The notes under the pieces: model-generated
What the model was told of the DNA's origin: nothing
Seen by the model: only the letters and a program-made list of their open reading frames with translations
Database searches by the model: none
Shown here: in pieces, positions 29,848 through 39,996 of the stretch
Position numbering within the stretch: the first letter of the stretch is position 1
Layout of the letters: the number at the start of each line of letters is the position of its first letter
Translations under genes and position numbers: made by a program
DNA from: Pseudonocardia acidicola
GTDB taxonomy: Bacteria > Actinomycetota > Actinomycetes > Mycobacteriales > Pseudonocardiaceae
Assembly (NCBI RefSeq): GCF_012911935.1
Contig: NZ_JAAXLA010000031.1
Coordinates: 1 to 64,000, forward strand
Length of the DNA: 64,000 nucleotides
Direction of reading: 5' to 3'

Positions 29848-31413
29848 TCAGTGCGCGAAGTGCCGCGTGCCCGTCAGGTACAGCGGGATGCCCGCGGCGG
29901 CGGCCGCCGCCGTCACCTCGGCGTCGCGGACCGACCCACCGGGCTGGACGACGGCACGCACGCCGGCCGCCAGCAGCACCTCGAGCCCGTCGGGGAACGG
30001 GAAGAACGCATCCGAGGCGGCCACCGAACCGCGGGCCCGGTCGCCGGCCCGGGCGACCGCGAGCCGCGCCGCGTCCACCCGGTTGACCTGGCCCATGCCG
30101 ACCCCGACGGCGGCACCGTCGCTGGCGAGCAGGATCGCGTTGGACTTCACCGAGCGGCAGGCCCGCCACGCGAACGCGAGATCGGCCAGCACGTCGTCGG
30201 AGACGGGCTCGCCGGTCGCCAGCGTCCACGTCACCGGGTCGTCGCCCGCGGCGTCGATCGCGTCGCGCTGCTGCAGCAGCACCCCGCCGCCGATCGGCCG
30301 CATCTCGGCCCCGCCGCGCACCACCTCGCCCGGCAGCCGCAGCAGCCGGACGTTCTTCTTGCGGGTGAGGATCTCCAGCGCGCCGGGCGCGTAGGACGGC
30401 GCGAGCACCACCTCGGTGAAGATGTCGGCGACCTGCTCGGCCATCGCCTCGGTGACCTCGCGGTTGGCCGCGATCACCCCGCCGAACGCGCTGAGCGGGT
30501 CGGTCGCGTGCGCCTTGCGGTGCGCCTCGGCGATGTCCCCCGCGGCGCTGATCGCGATCCCGCACGGGTTCGCGTGCTTGATCACCGCGACGGTCGCGAC
30601 GTCGCCGTGGTCGTGCGCGGCGCGCCAGGCGGCGTCGGCGTCGACGTAGTTGTTGTAGGACATCTCCTTGCCGTGCAACTGCTCGGCGTTCGCCAGGCCA
30701 CCCGACCCGCTGGTGTAGAGCGCCGCGGCCTGGTGCGGGTTCTCCCCGTAGCGCAGGGTGGCCTGCCGCTGCCAGGTCCCGCCGAACCACTCCGGGAACG
30801 GCCCGTTCGCCCCGGCCGCCAGCACGTCGCCCATCCAGGAGGCGACGGCGACGTCGTAGGTCGCGGTGTGCCGGAACGCCTCGGCCGCGAGCCGGCGCCG
30901 GTCGGCGAGGGTGAAGCCGCCGGACTTGATCTGCTCGAGCACCCACTCGTAGTGCACCGGGTCGACGACGACGGCGACGCTGTCGTGATTCTTGGCCGAC
31001 GCCCGGACCATCGCAGGGCCGCCGATGTCGATCTGCTCGACGCACTCGGCGGGGCTCGCGCCCGAGGCGACGGTCTCGGTGAACGGGTAGAGGTTCGACA
31101 CCAGCATGTCGAACGGCGCGATGCCGAGGTGCTCGAGCTGGCTCAGGTGCTCGGGCTTGCGGGTGTCGGCGAGCAGACCGGCGTGCACCCGCGGGTGCAG
31201 GGTCTTGACCCGGCCGTCCAGGCACTCCGGGAAGCCCGTCAGCTCCTCGACCGGGGTGACCGGCACGCCCGCGTCGGCGATCCGCTGCGCGGTCGACCCG
31301 GTGGAGACGATCTCGACACCGAGCGCGTGCAGCCCGGTCGCCAGGTCCAGCAGCCCGGCCTTGTCGTAGACGCTGATCAGCGCCCGGCGTACCGGCCTGC
31401 ACTCGCTGCTCAC
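29848..31413 (-). CDS. purH: AICAR transformylase / IMP cyclohydrolase
   Basis: Catalyses the last two steps of purine synthesis: 10-formyl-THF-dependent formylation of AICAR, then ring closure to IMP. The N-terminal cyclohydrolase part has [27 protein letters not shown] and [14 protein letters not shown]. The transformylase part has the LRYGENPHQ and KHANPCG motifs, and [10 protein letters not shown] and PGGSVRD near the C-terminus. The 521-residue length is standard. GTG 31413 overlaps the purN stop (GTGA), so the two are translationally coupled. Same neighbours as in M. tuberculosis. Confidence 0.97.
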   Translation of the reverse strand: MSSECRPVRRALISVYDKAGLLDLATGLHALGVEIVSTGSTAQRIADAGVPVTPVEELTGFPECLDGRVKTLHPRVHAGLLADTRKPEHLSQLEHLGIAPFDMLVSNLYPFTETVASGASPAECVEQIDIGGPAMVRASAKNHDSVAVVVDPVHYEWVLEQIKSGGFTLADRRRLAAEAFRHTATYDVAVASWMGDVLAAGANGPFPEWFGGTWQRQATLRYGENPHQAAALYTSGSGGLANAEQLHGKEMSYNNYVDADAAWRAAHDHGDVATVAVIKHANPCGIAISAAGDIAEAHRKAHATDPLSAFGGVIAANREVTEAMAEQVADIFTEVVLAPSYAPGALEILTRKKNVRLLRLPGEVVRGGAEMRPIGGGVLLQQRDAIDAAGDDPVTWTLATGEPVSDDVLADLAFAWRACRSVKSNAILLASDGAAVGVGMGQVNRVDAARLAVARAGDRARGSVAASDAFFPFPDGLEVLLAAGVRAVVQPGGSVRDAEVTAAAAAAGIPLYLTGTRHFAH

Positions 31414-32057
31414 GGGATGTCCACCTCTCGTCCACTCACGCCGGCACCCCTGCGGGCCAGCGCATCGACGGTGCCCACGAGCAACCGCCGCTCTTCGATC
31501 TTGATACGTTCGTGCAGCTCGGCCTCGGTGTCGCCGGGCCACACCCGGACGGCCTCCTGCGCCAGGATGGGCCCGGTGTCGACGCCCGCGTCGACCAGAT
31601 GCACCGACGCGCCGGTGACCTTCACCCCGTGCGCCAGCGCGTCGCGCACCGGGTGCGCCCCGGGAAAGGCGGGCAGCAGCGCCGGATGCGTGTTGATCAC
31701 CGGGCAGCCGGTCCCGGCCAGGAAGCCCGGGCCCAGGATCTTCATGAAGCCCGCGCTGACCACCAGATCCGGGCGGTGCCCGACGACGGCGGCGGTGAGG
31801 GCGGCGTCCCAGGTGGCACGGTCCGGATGATCGGCCGTGCGCACGACGAACGCGGGGACGCCCGCACGCTCCGCCCGCGCCAGGCCCTCGATGCCGGTGC
31901 GGTCGGCTCCGACCGCGACCACATCGGCGGGGTAGCCGGGCTCCGCGGCGGCGTCCAGCAGTGCCTGCAGCAGCGTGCCCGAGCCGGAGACGAGGACCAC
32001 CACGCGGCACGGAACGGGGAGCTCGACCCGGTGGGGACTGCTCGACAACGCAGGCAA
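31410..32057 (-). CDS. purN: Phosphoribosylglycinamide formyltransferase
   Basis: Transfers formyl from 10-formyl-THF to GAR in purine synthesis. 215 residues with [18 protein letters not shown] at the N-terminus, the catalytic [15 protein letters not shown] (Asn, His) and [16 protein letters not shown] (catalytic Asp). The start is a TTG at 32057, chosen because AAGGAG lies exactly 5 nt upstream. Coupled to purH. Context perM-purN-purH is conserved in mycobacteria. Confidence 0.96.
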   Translation of the reverse strand: MPALSSSPHRVELPVPCRVVVLVSGSGTLLQALLDAAAEPGYPADVVAVGADRTGIEGLARAERAGVPAFVVRTADHPDRATWDAALTAAVVGHRPDLVVSAGFMKILGPGFLAGTGCPVINTHPALLPAFPGAHPVRDALAHGVKVTGASVHLVDAGVDTGPILAQEAVRVWPGDTEAELHERIKIEERRLLVGTVDALARRGAGVSGREVDIP

Positions 32058-32154
32058 GCACGCTCCTTGTTCAGCTGGTGATACCTCCAGGGTAGGCCGC
32101 GTCCTGCGTCACAGCATGGGGGCCGTCCCCTTCGAGGCCCACCGGGTGCTCCGG

Positions 32155-33930
32155 TCAGCGGGGGTCGCCGGAGGGGGCGCCGCCGGCGGCCTCGGGCTCA
32201 CCCTGCTCGGCGGTCCGCTCCGCAGCGGCGGCCTGACGGGCCCGCAGCGCGACCAGCTCGGCAACCGTGCGCGGCCGGGGCTCGGGCTCCTCCGCCGGCT
32301 CCGGGCGCCCCCCGGCGGCGCGGCCGCGGTCCTCCGTCTCACCCTCGGGGTCCGGCTCCTCGTCGGGCTCGGACCCGTGGTCCGGGCCGGGCCGGGAGTC
32401 CGGTCCGGAGCCGGGCTCGGCCTCGGCGCGCAACCGGGAGTCCTGGCCGGCGTCCGGGTCGTCCTCGCCGGCGGCCCGCTCCTCGGCGACGTCCTGCTCG
32501 TACCCGTCGTCGACGTCGTCGCGGCGGTCGTCCTCGGCGGTCCGGTCCTCGGCCTGCTCGTCCTCTGCGGCCTCCGCGTAGTCCTCCGGGTAGCCCTGCT
32601 CGTAGACCTGCTCGTAGCCCTGCTCGTAGCCCTCCTCGTACCCGTGAGCATCGTCATAGGGCTCGTAGGGCTGCTCCTCGTAGACCTCCTCCGCGGCCGG
32701 GACCGGCACACCGTCGCCCGACCGCTGGAACGCGGCGATCAGCAGCGCCGGGCCGCCGATCCACAGCAGCACCGCCGGGACGACCAGCTGCACCGGGAGC
32801 CGGACGGGATCGAAGGGCCCGGCGGCGAGCCGGCCGCCCGCCAGCACCGCGAGGAGCCCGACCGCGACCGCCGCCAGCCCGGTCGCCACGGCGGCCGCCC
32901 GCAGCCGCGACACCGCGGCCGCACCGGGACCCAGCGCGCGCCGGCACGTCACGCCGACCAGGACACCGACGGCCAGCGGCAGCAGGAACACCGCGATCGC
33001 CCAGGACGGCGGCTTCCCCCCGGGCAGCGCGGCCAGCAGCGGGAAGGACAGCGACGGGCCGGGCGAGACCCCGAACGGTGACGCCGCGGCGGCCCCGACG
33101 GCCACCCCCGGGCCCAGCGCCCAGCACAGCCCGGCGGTCACGGCGTTGGGCAGATAGGCCAGGGCGAGCAGCGTGACGCCCAGCGCGGCACCGAACCCGG
33201 CCGCGAGCTGCTGGTACGCCTGGTGCACCGCGACGGCGTGCAGCACCAGCCCGGCGAGCAGCAGCAGCCCGCCGACAAGGAGCAGCCCGATGGTCCCGAC
33301 CAGCGTTCCGCGCAGGCCGGCCCACCCCCAGGCCGGCACCCGCACCCGCCACTCGGCCGGCAGCCCGCAGGTCCGCAGCAGGCCCGCCCCGGTCGCCGCG
33401 CCCGCGACCAGGCCCGCGCCGACCATCGCCGCCCACGGCGCCGCGACCACCGCCGCGGCCCGCGGCAGCAGCGCGCTGCCGAGCACCGCGACCGCGGCGT
33501 GCGCCCCGGCCTGGGTGGCCAGCACCGCCCCGGCGTCGGTCCGCAGCCGCCCGCCCAACCGGCGCACCGACCAGCCCGCGCCCGTCATGACGACGGCGAA
33601 CAGCGCGATGGTCGGCAGCATCGGCAGCACGCTCAGCGGCTGCCCCTCCAGCATCAGCGGGATCTGGTGGGCGGCCAGCCACAGCGGGATCGCCGCGGCG
33701 AACGCGCCGTCCACGGACATCCCGCCACCCGCGGTGAGCACCACCAGGACTGCGGCCGGGACGAGCATCGCGTAACTGACCAGCACGGTGCCCATCGCCC
33801 CGGCCAGCAACACCCGCAGCCGGTCCAGGCCTTCGACGGACGTGCCCGTGGCGGGGTCGTGGTCGACGGCGGACGCCGGGGTGTGCTCGGGGTCGGCCGA
33901 CCGGTCTGGAGCGGAGAGGGCGCGGCTCAC
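32155..33930 (-). CDS. perM: PerM-like polytopic membrane protein (DUF6350)
   Basis: 591 residues: roughly ten hydrophobic helices (about 35-415), then a long cytoplasmic acidic tail. The tail starts with Tyr-Glu repeats ([18 protein letters not shown], about 432-449) and ends with a basic helix ([18 protein letters not shown]). The position directly before purN-purH and after the DUF5336 gene matches M. tuberculosis perM (Rv0955), which supports cell-division stability and persistence. The tail composition here is much more acidic and repetitive than the membrane part. GTG 33930. Function by synteny, not by motif. Confidence 0.8.
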   Translation of the reverse strand: MSRALSAPDRSADPEHTPASAVDHDPATGTSVEGLDRLRVLLAGAMGTVLVSYAMLVPAAVLVVLTAGGGMSVDGAFAAAIPLWLAAHQIPLMLEGQPLSVLPMLPTIALFAVVMTGAGWSVRRLGGRLRTDAGAVLATQAGAHAAVAVLGSALLPRAAAVVAAPWAAMVGAGLVAGAATGAGLLRTCGLPAEWRVRVPAWGWAGLRGTLVGTIGLLLVGGLLLLAGLVLHAVAVHQAYQQLAAGFGAALGVTLLALAYLPNAVTAGLCWALGPGVAVGAAAASPFGVSPGPSLSFPLLAALPGGKPPSWAIAVFLLPLAVGVLVGVTCRRALGPGAAAVSRLRAAAVATGLAAVAVGLLAVLAGGRLAAGPFDPVRLPVQLVVPAVLLWIGGPALLIAAFQRSGDGVPVPAAEEVYEEQPYEPYDDAHGYEEGYEQGYEQVYEQGYPEDYAEAAEDEQAEDRTAEDDRRDDVDDGYEQDVAEERAAGEDDPDAGQDSRLRAEAEPGSGPDSRPGPDHGSEPDEEPDPEGETEDRGRAAGGRPEPAEEPEPRPRTVAELVALRARQAAAAERTAEQGEPEAAGGAPSGDPR

Positions 33931-34005
33931 CCCGTCAGCGTCGCAAAGCGGGGCGCCGGGGCGGGGCAGGCACGCCGCAGCGGCTCGTTCTCACCCGCCG
34001 CGGTG

Positions 34006-34998
34006 TCACGCGGAGCGGTCGTCCCCCCTCTGCTGGGAGATGATCCGGGTCTGCTCGCTCTCCTTGGGCCGCCCGGGCTCCGCCCCGGCGTCGCCCTGCG
34101 ATACGCCGTACGGGTTCGGCTGCCCGGCCGGCGGGGTTCCCGGGCCACCGGGTGCACCGTCCGCCGGGGGCGGGCCGCCGGCGGCCAGGGTCTGCGTGGG
34201 CACGGCGTTGGAAGCCACGTTGCCGTACCACGGGGCGTCGGCCTGCTCAGCGGCCGCGGGCGGCTTCGCGGCACCCGGCTGCCCGGACTCGGCGCCCTGT
34301 CCGGGCGCACCCGCCCCCGACGGCTGACTGAAGCCGTAGCCGCCCTGCGGGGCGTAACCGCCGAAGCCGCCCTGCGCCCCGTACCCGGGCTGCTGCTGGC
34401 CGTACCCCGGCTGCTGCGCGCCGTAGCCGGGCTGCTGGCCGTAACCGTAGGGCTGCTGGCCGCCGAACCCCGGCTGCTGGCCGTAGCCCCCCTGCCGGCC
34501 GTAGCCGGGCTGCTGGCCGTAGCCGTAGGGCTGCTGGGCGCCGAAGCCCTTCGGCGCACCGGCCGGTCGCGGTGCCGGCTGCTTGAGCACGCCCGCGTCG
34601 AACAGCAACGCCCCGACCAGCGCGCCGGCCTCCAGGAACCCCAGGACGAGGATGACGACCGTCACCGCGGAGACGGTCCCGGCCCCGGCGGCGATGCCCT
34701 GGAGCAGGAGCAGGAAGCCGAGCAGACCGGCCACCGCTCCCGGCAACAGCAGCCGGCCCGCCTTCGGGAGCAGCACCGCGCCGCCGAGCAGACCACCGGC
34801 CAGCAGCAGGACGCTGATCAGCGAACCCACGATGGCCGGGTCGAAGAAGCTGAGCAGGTAGATCACCAGGGCGAGCCCGCCGCCGGCGAGCACGAGCAGC
34901 CGGGCCGGGCCGGGACCCAGCCGGGGCTCGGGTGCGGCCTTCTCGGCGGCCTTCTCGGCGGCGGCCTTGTCGGCCTGTGTCTCGGCGGGTTGAGTCAT
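34006..34998 (-). CDS. DUF5336 membrane protein with Gly/Gln/Tyr-rich tail
   Basis: 330 residues. An acidic/basic N-terminus is followed by four transmembrane helices (about 30-140), then a cytoplasmic low-complexity tail of about ten GYGQQPG-like repeats (about 155-225) and Pro/Ala-rich sequence to the end. It resembles the 34-kDa antigen family (Rv0954), which is also next to perM. Such tails are disordered and prone to self-association. GAGGGAG precedes ATG 34998. The role is not known; context suggests envelope or division functions with PerM. Confidence 0.82.
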   Translation of the reverse strand: MTQPAETQADKAAAEKAAEKAAPEPRLGPGPARLLVLAGGGLALVIYLLSFFDPAIVGSLISVLLLAGGLLGGAVLLPKAGRLLLPGAVAGLLGFLLLLQGIAAGAGTVSAVTVVILVLGFLEAGALVGALLFDAGVLKQPAPRPAGAPKGFGAQQPYGYGQQPGYGRQGGYGQQPGFGGQQPYGYGQQPGYGAQQPGYGQQQPGYGAQGGFGGYAPQGGYGFSQPSGAGAPGQGAESGQPGAAKPPAAAEQADAPWYGNVASNAVPTQTLAAGGPPPADGAPGGPGTPPAGQPNPYGVSQGDAGAEPGRPKESEQTRIISQQRGDDRSA

Positions 34999-35135
34999 CG
35001 AGTACTCCCTCGTCACCACGGGAATGTGGCGTCGGACGGGTTAGCCGGGCGCGGGGAACGCTAACCCATCGGACTGAACTGGCTGCGGCCGACGCAGCGC
35101 CGGCCGGACGGGCCCGCGGAGCCCGCACACACGAA

Positions 35136-35185
35136 ACGCGCGGGGGGCGGCCGCCGGTTCCCCGGCCGCCGCACACCCCGCGCGT
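35136..35185 (-). terminator. Terminator of the sucC-sucD operon
   Basis: Outer stem ACGCGCGGGG / CCCCGCGCGT encloses a second stem built from GCGGCCG and CGGCCGC, 29 bp after the sucD stop codon. Confidence 0.75.
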
Positions 35186-35213
35186 CGCTGTCCTACTCGC
35201 GTGTTACCGCAGC

Positions 35214-36101
35214 TCAGAGACTCCTGATGATCTCGCGCATGAGCTCCGCGGTCTCGCTCGGCGTCTTGCCGACCTTGACCCCGGCGGCCTCGAGGGCCTC
35301 CTTCTTGGCCTGCGCGGTGCCGGCCGAGCCGGACACGATGGCACCGGCGTGGCCCATCGTCTTGCCCTCCGGCGCGGTGAACCCGGCCACGTAGCCGACG
35401 ACCGGCTTGGTCACGTTGGCCTTGATGAAGTCCGCGGCCCGCTCCTCGGCGTCGCCGCCGATCTCGCCGATCATCACGATCGCCGCGGTCTCCGGGTCGG
35501 CCTCGAAGGCCTCCAGCGCGTCGATGTGCGTGGTGCCGATGACGGGGTCACCGCCGATGCCGATCGCGGTGGAGAAGCCGATCTCACGCAGCTCGTACAT
35601 CATCTGGTAGGTCAGCGTGCCCGACTTCGACACCAGACCGATCTTGCCGGGGCCGGCGATGTCGGCCGGGATGATGCCGGCGTTCGACTTGCCGGGGCTG
35701 ATGATGCCGGGGCAGTTCGGGCCGATGATGCGCGTCTTGTTGCCCTTGGCGACCGCGTGCGCCCAGAAGTAGGCGGAGTCGTGCACCGGGATGCCCTCGG
35801 TGATGACGACGGCCAGCCCGATCTCGGCGTCGATGGCCTCGATCACGGCGTCCTTGGCGAACTTCGGCGGCACGAAGACGACGCTGACGTCGGCGCCGGT
35901 CTCCTTCATGGCCTCCTCGACGGTGCCGAACACCGTGAGGTCCTTGCCACCGATGGTCACGGTCTGGCCGGCCTTGCGCGCGTTCACGCCGCCGACGATG
36001 TTCGTCCCGGCCGCGAGCATCTTGGCGGTGTGCTTGGTGCCCTCACCGCCGGTGATGCCCTGGACGATGACCTTGCTGTTCTCGTTGAGGAAGATCGACA
36101 T
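35214..36101 (-). CDS. sucD: Succinyl-CoA synthetase alpha subunit
   Basis: 295-residue alpha subunit that binds CoA and carries the phosphohistidine in succinate + CoA + NTP to succinyl-CoA. The CoA-binding start reads [17 protein letters not shown], followed by [11 protein letters not shown]. The active His is in [11 protein letters not shown] near residue 250. The start ATG 36101 follows the sucC stop by 2 bp, so translation is coupled. Confidence 0.97.
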   Translation of the reverse strand: MSIFLNENSKVIVQGITGGEGTKHTAKMLAAGTNIVGGVNARKAGQTVTIGGKDLTVFGTVEEAMKETGADVSVVFVPPKFAKDAVIEAIDAEIGLAVVITEGIPVHDSAYFWAHAVAKGNKTRIIGPNCPGIISPGKSNAGIIPADIAGPGKIGLVSKSGTLTYQMMYELREIGFSTAIGIGGDPVIGTTHIDALEAFEADPETAAIVMIGEIGGDAEERAADFIKANVTKPVVGYVAGFTAPEGKTMGHAGAIVSGSAGTAQAKKEALEAAGVKVGKTPSETAELMREIIRSL

Positions 36102-36103
36102 GC

Positions 36104-37273
36104 TCAGGCTCCTGCCGCGGCCAGCTCGGCGGCCTTGTCGGCCGCGTTGTCCATCGTGTCCACCTGGGTGACCAGCGGGTGGTTCGCCTCGTTCAGGATC
36201 CGGCGGCCCTCCTCGACGTTGTTGCCGTCGAGCCGGACCACCAGCGGCTTGGTCGCGCCGTCGCCCAGGATCTTCAGCGCCTCGACGATGCCGTTGGCCA
36301 CCGCGTCGCACGCGGTGATGCCGCCGAACACGTTGACGAACACGCTCTTGACGTCCGGGTCGCCCAGGATGACGTCCAGGCCGGCCGCCATGACCTCGGC
36401 CGACGCGCCGCCGCCGATGTCGAGGAAGTTGGCCGGCTTGACCCCGCCGTGCTTCTCGCCCGCGTAGGCGACGACGTCCAGCGTCGACATGACCAGGCCC
36501 GCGCCGTTGCCGATGATCCCGACCTCACCGTCGAGCTTGACGTAGTTGAGGTGCTTGGCCTTGGCCTTGGCCTCGAGCGGGTCCTCGGTGCGCTGGTCGA
36601 CCAGGTCGGCGTGCCCCGGGTGCCGGAAGCCGGCGTTGTCGTCCAGCGTGACCTTGCCGTCCAGGGCGATGATCTTGTCCTGGGGGTCGCGCACCAGCGG
36701 GTTGACCTCGACCAGCGTGGCGTCCTCGGCCACGAAGGTCTCCCACAGCTTCACGATCACGTCGGCGGCCTCGTCGGCCACCGCGGCCGGGATCTTCGCC
36801 TGGGCGACGATCTCGGCGGCCTTCGCCTTGTCGACACCGGCGATCGGGTCGACCGGCACCTTCGCCAGCGCCTCGGGGCGCTCGACGGCCAGCTGCTCGA
36901 TCTCCATGCCGCCCTCGGCCGAGGCCATCGCGAGGAAGGTCCGGTTCGACCGGTCGAGCAGGAACGAGAAGTAGTACTCCTCGGCGATGTCGCTGGCCTC
37001 GGTGACCAGCACCCGGTGCACGGTGTGCCCCTTGATGTCCAGCCCGAGGATGGCCTCGGCCTTCTCCCTGGCCTCGTCGGGGTTGTTGGCCAGCTTGACG
37101 CCGCCGGCCTTACCGCGGCCACCGGTCTTGACCTGAGCCTTCACCACGACGGCGGTGCCCAGCTCGGCGGCGGCCGCGGCGGCGGCGTCCGCCGTCTCGA
37201 CCGTCTTGCCCGGAAGCACCGGGACTCCGTGTGCGGCGAAGAGGTCCTTCGCCTGGTACTCGTACAGGTCCAC
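36104..37273 (-). CDS. sucC: Succinyl-CoA synthetase beta subunit
   Basis: 389-residue ATP-grasp subunit binding nucleotide and succinate. It begins [19 protein letters not shown] and shows [20 protein letters not shown] (nucleotide loop), LVEVNPLV and [15 protein letters not shown] 37273 follows AGGAG. First gene of sucC-sucD in the TCA cycle, with the small B12-fold gene upstream on the same strand. Confidence 0.97.
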   Translation of the reverse strand: MDLYEYQAKDLFAAHGVPVLPGKTVETADAAAAAAAELGTAVVVKAQVKTGGRGKAGGVKLANNPDEAREKAEAILGLDIKGHTVHRVLVTEASDIAEEYYFSFLLDRSNRTFLAMASAEGGMEIEQLAVERPEALAKVPVDPIAGVDKAKAAEIVAQAKIPAAVADEAADVIVKLWETFVAEDATLVEVNPLVRDPQDKIIALDGKVTLDDNAGFRHPGHADLVDQRTEDPLEAKAKAKHLNYVKLDGEVGIIGNGAGLVMSTLDVVAYAGEKHGGVKPANFLDIGGGASAEVMAAGLDVILGDPDVKSVFVNVFGGITACDAVANGIVEALKILGDGATKPLVVRLDGNNVEEGRRILNEANHPLVTQVDTMDNAADKAAELAAAGA

Positions 37274-37450
37274 TCGGATCTCCTGCCCACTTCGCTGAAC
37301 CAGCGGGCGGGTTGCCGTGCGAGATCCGCACCCGGCTCCGGCGCCGCCCGCAGGGCTGACCGTGCTACCGACGATGGACCCTAGCGACGCCGCTCGCACA
37401 TGCTCTGACCTGCCCCGGTGACACCAATCACGCTTCGGTGCGACGCCCCG

Positions 37451-37789
37451 TCACGGGGCAGTGGCGCGCGCCACTGCGGCGCGCAACTCGTCGAGGATCC
37501 CCGGGCCCGCGTCCGCACCGGCGACGACCACCGCGACGTCCGCGGCGTCCCGCTCGGCGAGCAGCCGCCGCACCGCGGACGCGGCGTCAGGGGCGCCTTC
37601 GGGGAAGCCGATGGCACCGGCGTCCTCCTGCAGCGCGGTCCGCACGATCTGGTCGGGTGTCGGGCCGGCCGCGGTGAGTACGACCTCCATCCCGCCGTCG
37701 CGCAGCGTGCGGGCGAGCGCCATCGCGGCGCGGGTGTCGCTCTCCGCGTCGCCCGGGGTGACGAGAACCACCCGCAACCGCTCGCCCAC
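37451..37789 (-). CDS. Small protein resembling a cobalamin-binding domain but lacking the B12 histidine
   Basis: 112 residues matching the Rossmann-like C-terminal domain of methylmalonyl-CoA mutase in the pattern VVLVTPGD…RAAMALARTLRDGGMEVVLTAAGPTPDQIVRTALQEDAGAIG. The DxHxxG loop that ligates cobalt is replaced by PGDAESD, so base-off B12 binding is not expected. GGAGG sits 6 nt before GTG 37789. It is upstream of sucC, a suggestive position since the mutase makes succinyl-CoA. The 3' end contains two GC-rich palindromes (37445-37459 and 37460-37475). Confidence 0.75.
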   Translation of the reverse strand: MGERLRVVLVTPGDAESDTRAAMALARTLRDGGMEVVLTAAGPTPDQIVRTALQEDAGAIGFPEGAPDAASAVRRLLAERDAADVAVVVAGADAGPGILDELRAAVARATAP

Positions 37790-37926
37790 CGCGCACCTCC
37801 GCACCCCGGCCGATCCCGCGGCCGAAAGGGTGATCTTCACGACCGACCACCGCCTGGACCTGCGAAAAGTAACGGATCGGGAACGCGGAGCGGGCGAGTC
37901 CGCCGAATGTGGCTTACCTTCCGTTC

Positions 37927-38883
37927 ATGGCGCTGGTCCGCTCCGGGCTGACCCGCCTGGCCGCGGCGGCCGGCGGGGCGCAGGCGCTTGCCAGCGAACT
38001 CGGGCGCGCCACCGGTTACGCACTGCGCACGTTCGGCGCGCCGGCCGGGGTGCGCGGGCTGACCGTCGAGGGTGCCTGGCTGGCCGCCCACGTCGCCTCC
38101 TACCCGCTGGGCCTGATCCGCGAGACGATCGAGGACCGGGCCGTCTACCGGACCGACGCGCTACCTCCCGTGCAGCGCAGCCTCGTCGTGGCCGACGTGC
38201 AGGCCGCCGGCACGCCGATCCTGCTGGTGCACGGCATCATGGACAACCGGTCGGTGTTCACCGTCTTCCGGCGGGCACTGCGCCGGCGCGGCTTCGGTGT
38301 CGTGCACGCGGTCAACTACAGCATCCTCACCGGCGACCTGCGGACCGCCGCCCACGAGTTGCGCACCCACGTCGAACGCCTGCGCGAGCTGACCGGCGCG
38401 GAGAAGGTGCACATCGTCGGCCACTCGCTGGGGGGCATGATCGCCCGCTACTACGTGCAGCGGCTGGACGGGTCGGCCACGGTGGACACCCTGGTCACGC
38501 TCGGTAGCCCGCACACCGGGACCGCGACGGCGTACCTGATGCCGACCCCGCTGGCCCGTCAGCTGCGGCCGGGCTCCGACGTGCTGGCCGAGCTGGCCGA
38601 ACCGGCACCCGACTGCAGCACGCGGTTCTTGGTGGTCTGGAGCCGGATGGACCAGATGATCCTGCCCCAGGGGAATGCTCGGCTGATCCATCCGGACCTG
38701 CACATCGAGGAACTCGAGCTGCGTGATGTGGGTCACCTCTCGCTGCCGATCGACCCGCGTTCGGTGCACTGGGTAGCCACCGCGCTCGCCCGGACGCAGG
38801 CCGGAGAGCACCCGCTCGGGCACCGGTATCAGCACCTCAGCCGGGTTCCGGACACGCTGCGTGAGGAATCGTCCCCGGCGTAG
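37927..38883 (+). CDS. Alpha/beta hydrolase, triacylglycerol lipase-like
   Basis: About 318 residues. The oxyanion part is PILLVHGIMDNRSVF, the nucleophile elbow is GHSLGG, and VVWSRMDQMILPQ and DVGHLSLP supply the likely Asp and His. A family of actinobacterial esterase/lipase proteins related to EstA/LipA. No clear signal peptide; the N-terminus may be amphipathic. The frame is open from GTG 37909, but ATG 37927 (MALVRSG) is the cleaner start. A GC hairpin at 38937-38958 follows. Confidence 0.85.
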   Translation: MALVRSGLTRLAAAAGGAQALASELGRATGYALRTFGAPAGVRGLTVEGAWLAAHVASYPLGLIRETIEDRAVYRTDALPPVQRSLVVADVQAAGTPILLVHGIMDNRSVFTVFRRALRRRGFGVVHAVNYSILTGDLRTAAHELRTHVERLRELTGAEKVHIVGHSLGGMIARYYVQRLDGSATVDTLVTLGSPHTGTATAYLMPTPLARQLRPGSDVLAELAEPAPDCSTRFLVVWSRMDQMILPQGNARLIHPDLHIEELELRDVGHLSLPIDPRSVHWVATALARTQAGEHPLGHRYQHLSRVPDTLREESSPA

Positions 38884-39084
38884 GACCCGGATCGAGTCTG
38901 TGCATCGACACGCCGCCGCCGGATTTGCCTGCCGGCCGCGAACCCCGCTACGTTCGCGCGGTCCGTGTCACAAACCGGTCACGGCGGGTAGCAGGACCGA
39001 CCCCGATCGGCTCTGCGGGTTCCCCACCCACCACCGCCGCACGGGTGCCGCGGACCGCCACATCGCTGTCGAGAAGGGCAGGTC
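38884..39084 (+). other. Leader region of the M23 peptidase gene
   Basis: 201 bp with a GC hairpin just after the lipase gene (CGCGAAC / GTTCGCG at 38937-38958) and a C-rich stretch. M23 and Rpf genes of actinobacteria are often controlled by c-di-AMP (ydaO-type) riboswitches, but I could not match the conserved segments of that class here. Confidence 0.4.
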
Positions 39085-39984
39085 TTGGCGCGCCACCGCT
39101 CCCCGAGCAGCGCCGAACCGGTCCCCGACCACGGTGCGCCGACCGGCGTACTCGACGTCCGGGGGACATACCGGCTCCCGGCGCCACCCTCCGCGTCACT
39201 GCGCGGACGTGCGACGGTCGCCGCCGTCGCCACCGGCGCGATGGTGGCGGCAGGCCAGTCGCTGGTGTCCCTGCACGCGCCCAACCCGGTCCAGGACGCG
39301 TACGCCAAGCTCGCCGCGAACGCGATGGTGCCGGTCACCGACGTCGTCAACGCCTCGTCCGCAGGGCCCACCGCGCTGCCCGCGATCGGCGGCGACCAGC
39401 TCGCACCCGACTCGCTCGCCCCTGCCGCTCTCGATCCGCAGTCCGAGGTCGACGTGCAGAACCTCACCAAGGCCGTGGACATCGGGGCGCAGCTGGCCAA
39501 GAAGGCCTCGGTGCTGCAGCAGGCACTCGCCGGCGGCGCGCCGGAGGCCGCCCTGGTCGGCGGCGCCGCCTACGTGCTGCCCACCGTGGGACGTTTCACG
39601 TCGGGCTTCGGCGGCCGGTGGGGGGTCTTCCACTACGGCATCGACCTGGCCAACGCCATCGGCACCCCGATCTACGCGGTGACCGACGGTGTGGTCGAGG
39701 AGTCGGGGCCGGCCAGCGGCTTCGGCATGTGGGTGGTGCTCAAGCACCCGGACGGCACGCACAGCGTCTACGGGCACATCAACCGATCCCTGGTCACCGT
39801 CGGCCAGAAGGTCAAGGCGGGCCAGGAGATCGCCGAGATGGGCAACCGCGGCCAGTCCACCGGCCCGCACCTGCACTTCGAGATCTGGGCCCCCGACGGC
39901 ACCAAGATCAATCCGCTGCCCTGGCTGGCCGCGCACGGAATCAAGATCGATACGGCCGGGGCGGGCAACGGGCCGGGCGACTGA
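39085..39984 (+). CDS. M23-family metallopeptidase (LytM-type), secreted or anchored
   Basis: 299 residues: a cytoplasmic start, one hydrophobic segment (about 43-63), a helical linker and the LytM domain (about 170-285). Zinc ligands are in HYGIDLAN (H-x3-D) and HLHFEI (HxH), with the usual GNRGQSTGPHLHFE ending. It cleaves peptidoglycan cross-bridges or acts as an amidase activator. The start is TTG 39085 after AAGGGCAGG. Convergent with pcrA with only 12 bp between; same neighbour as Rv0950c in M. tuberculosis. Confidence 0.9.
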   Translation: MARHRSPSSAEPVPDHGAPTGVLDVRGTYRLPAPPSASLRGRATVAAVATGAMVAAGQSLVSLHAPNPVQDAYAKLAANAMVPVTDVVNASSAGPTALPAIGGDQLAPDSLAPAALDPQSEVDVQNLTKAVDIGAQLAKKASVLQQALAGGAPEAALVGGAAYVLPTVGRFTSGFGGRWGVFHYGIDLANAIGTPIYAVTDGVVEESGPASGFGMWVVLKHPDGTHSVYGHINRSLVTVGQKVKAGQEIAEMGNRGQSTGPHLHFEIWAPDGTKINPLPWLAAHGIKIDTAGAGNGPGD

Positions 39985-39996
39985 CGCCGCGGGCGG

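Noticed and set aside
38884-39084. Possible c-di-AMP (ydaO-type) riboswitch before the M23 peptidase
   Set aside because: The context fits, but the conserved GGGGGAACC, GGGGUGAAU and CAGCUAAC-type segments cannot be found in order.
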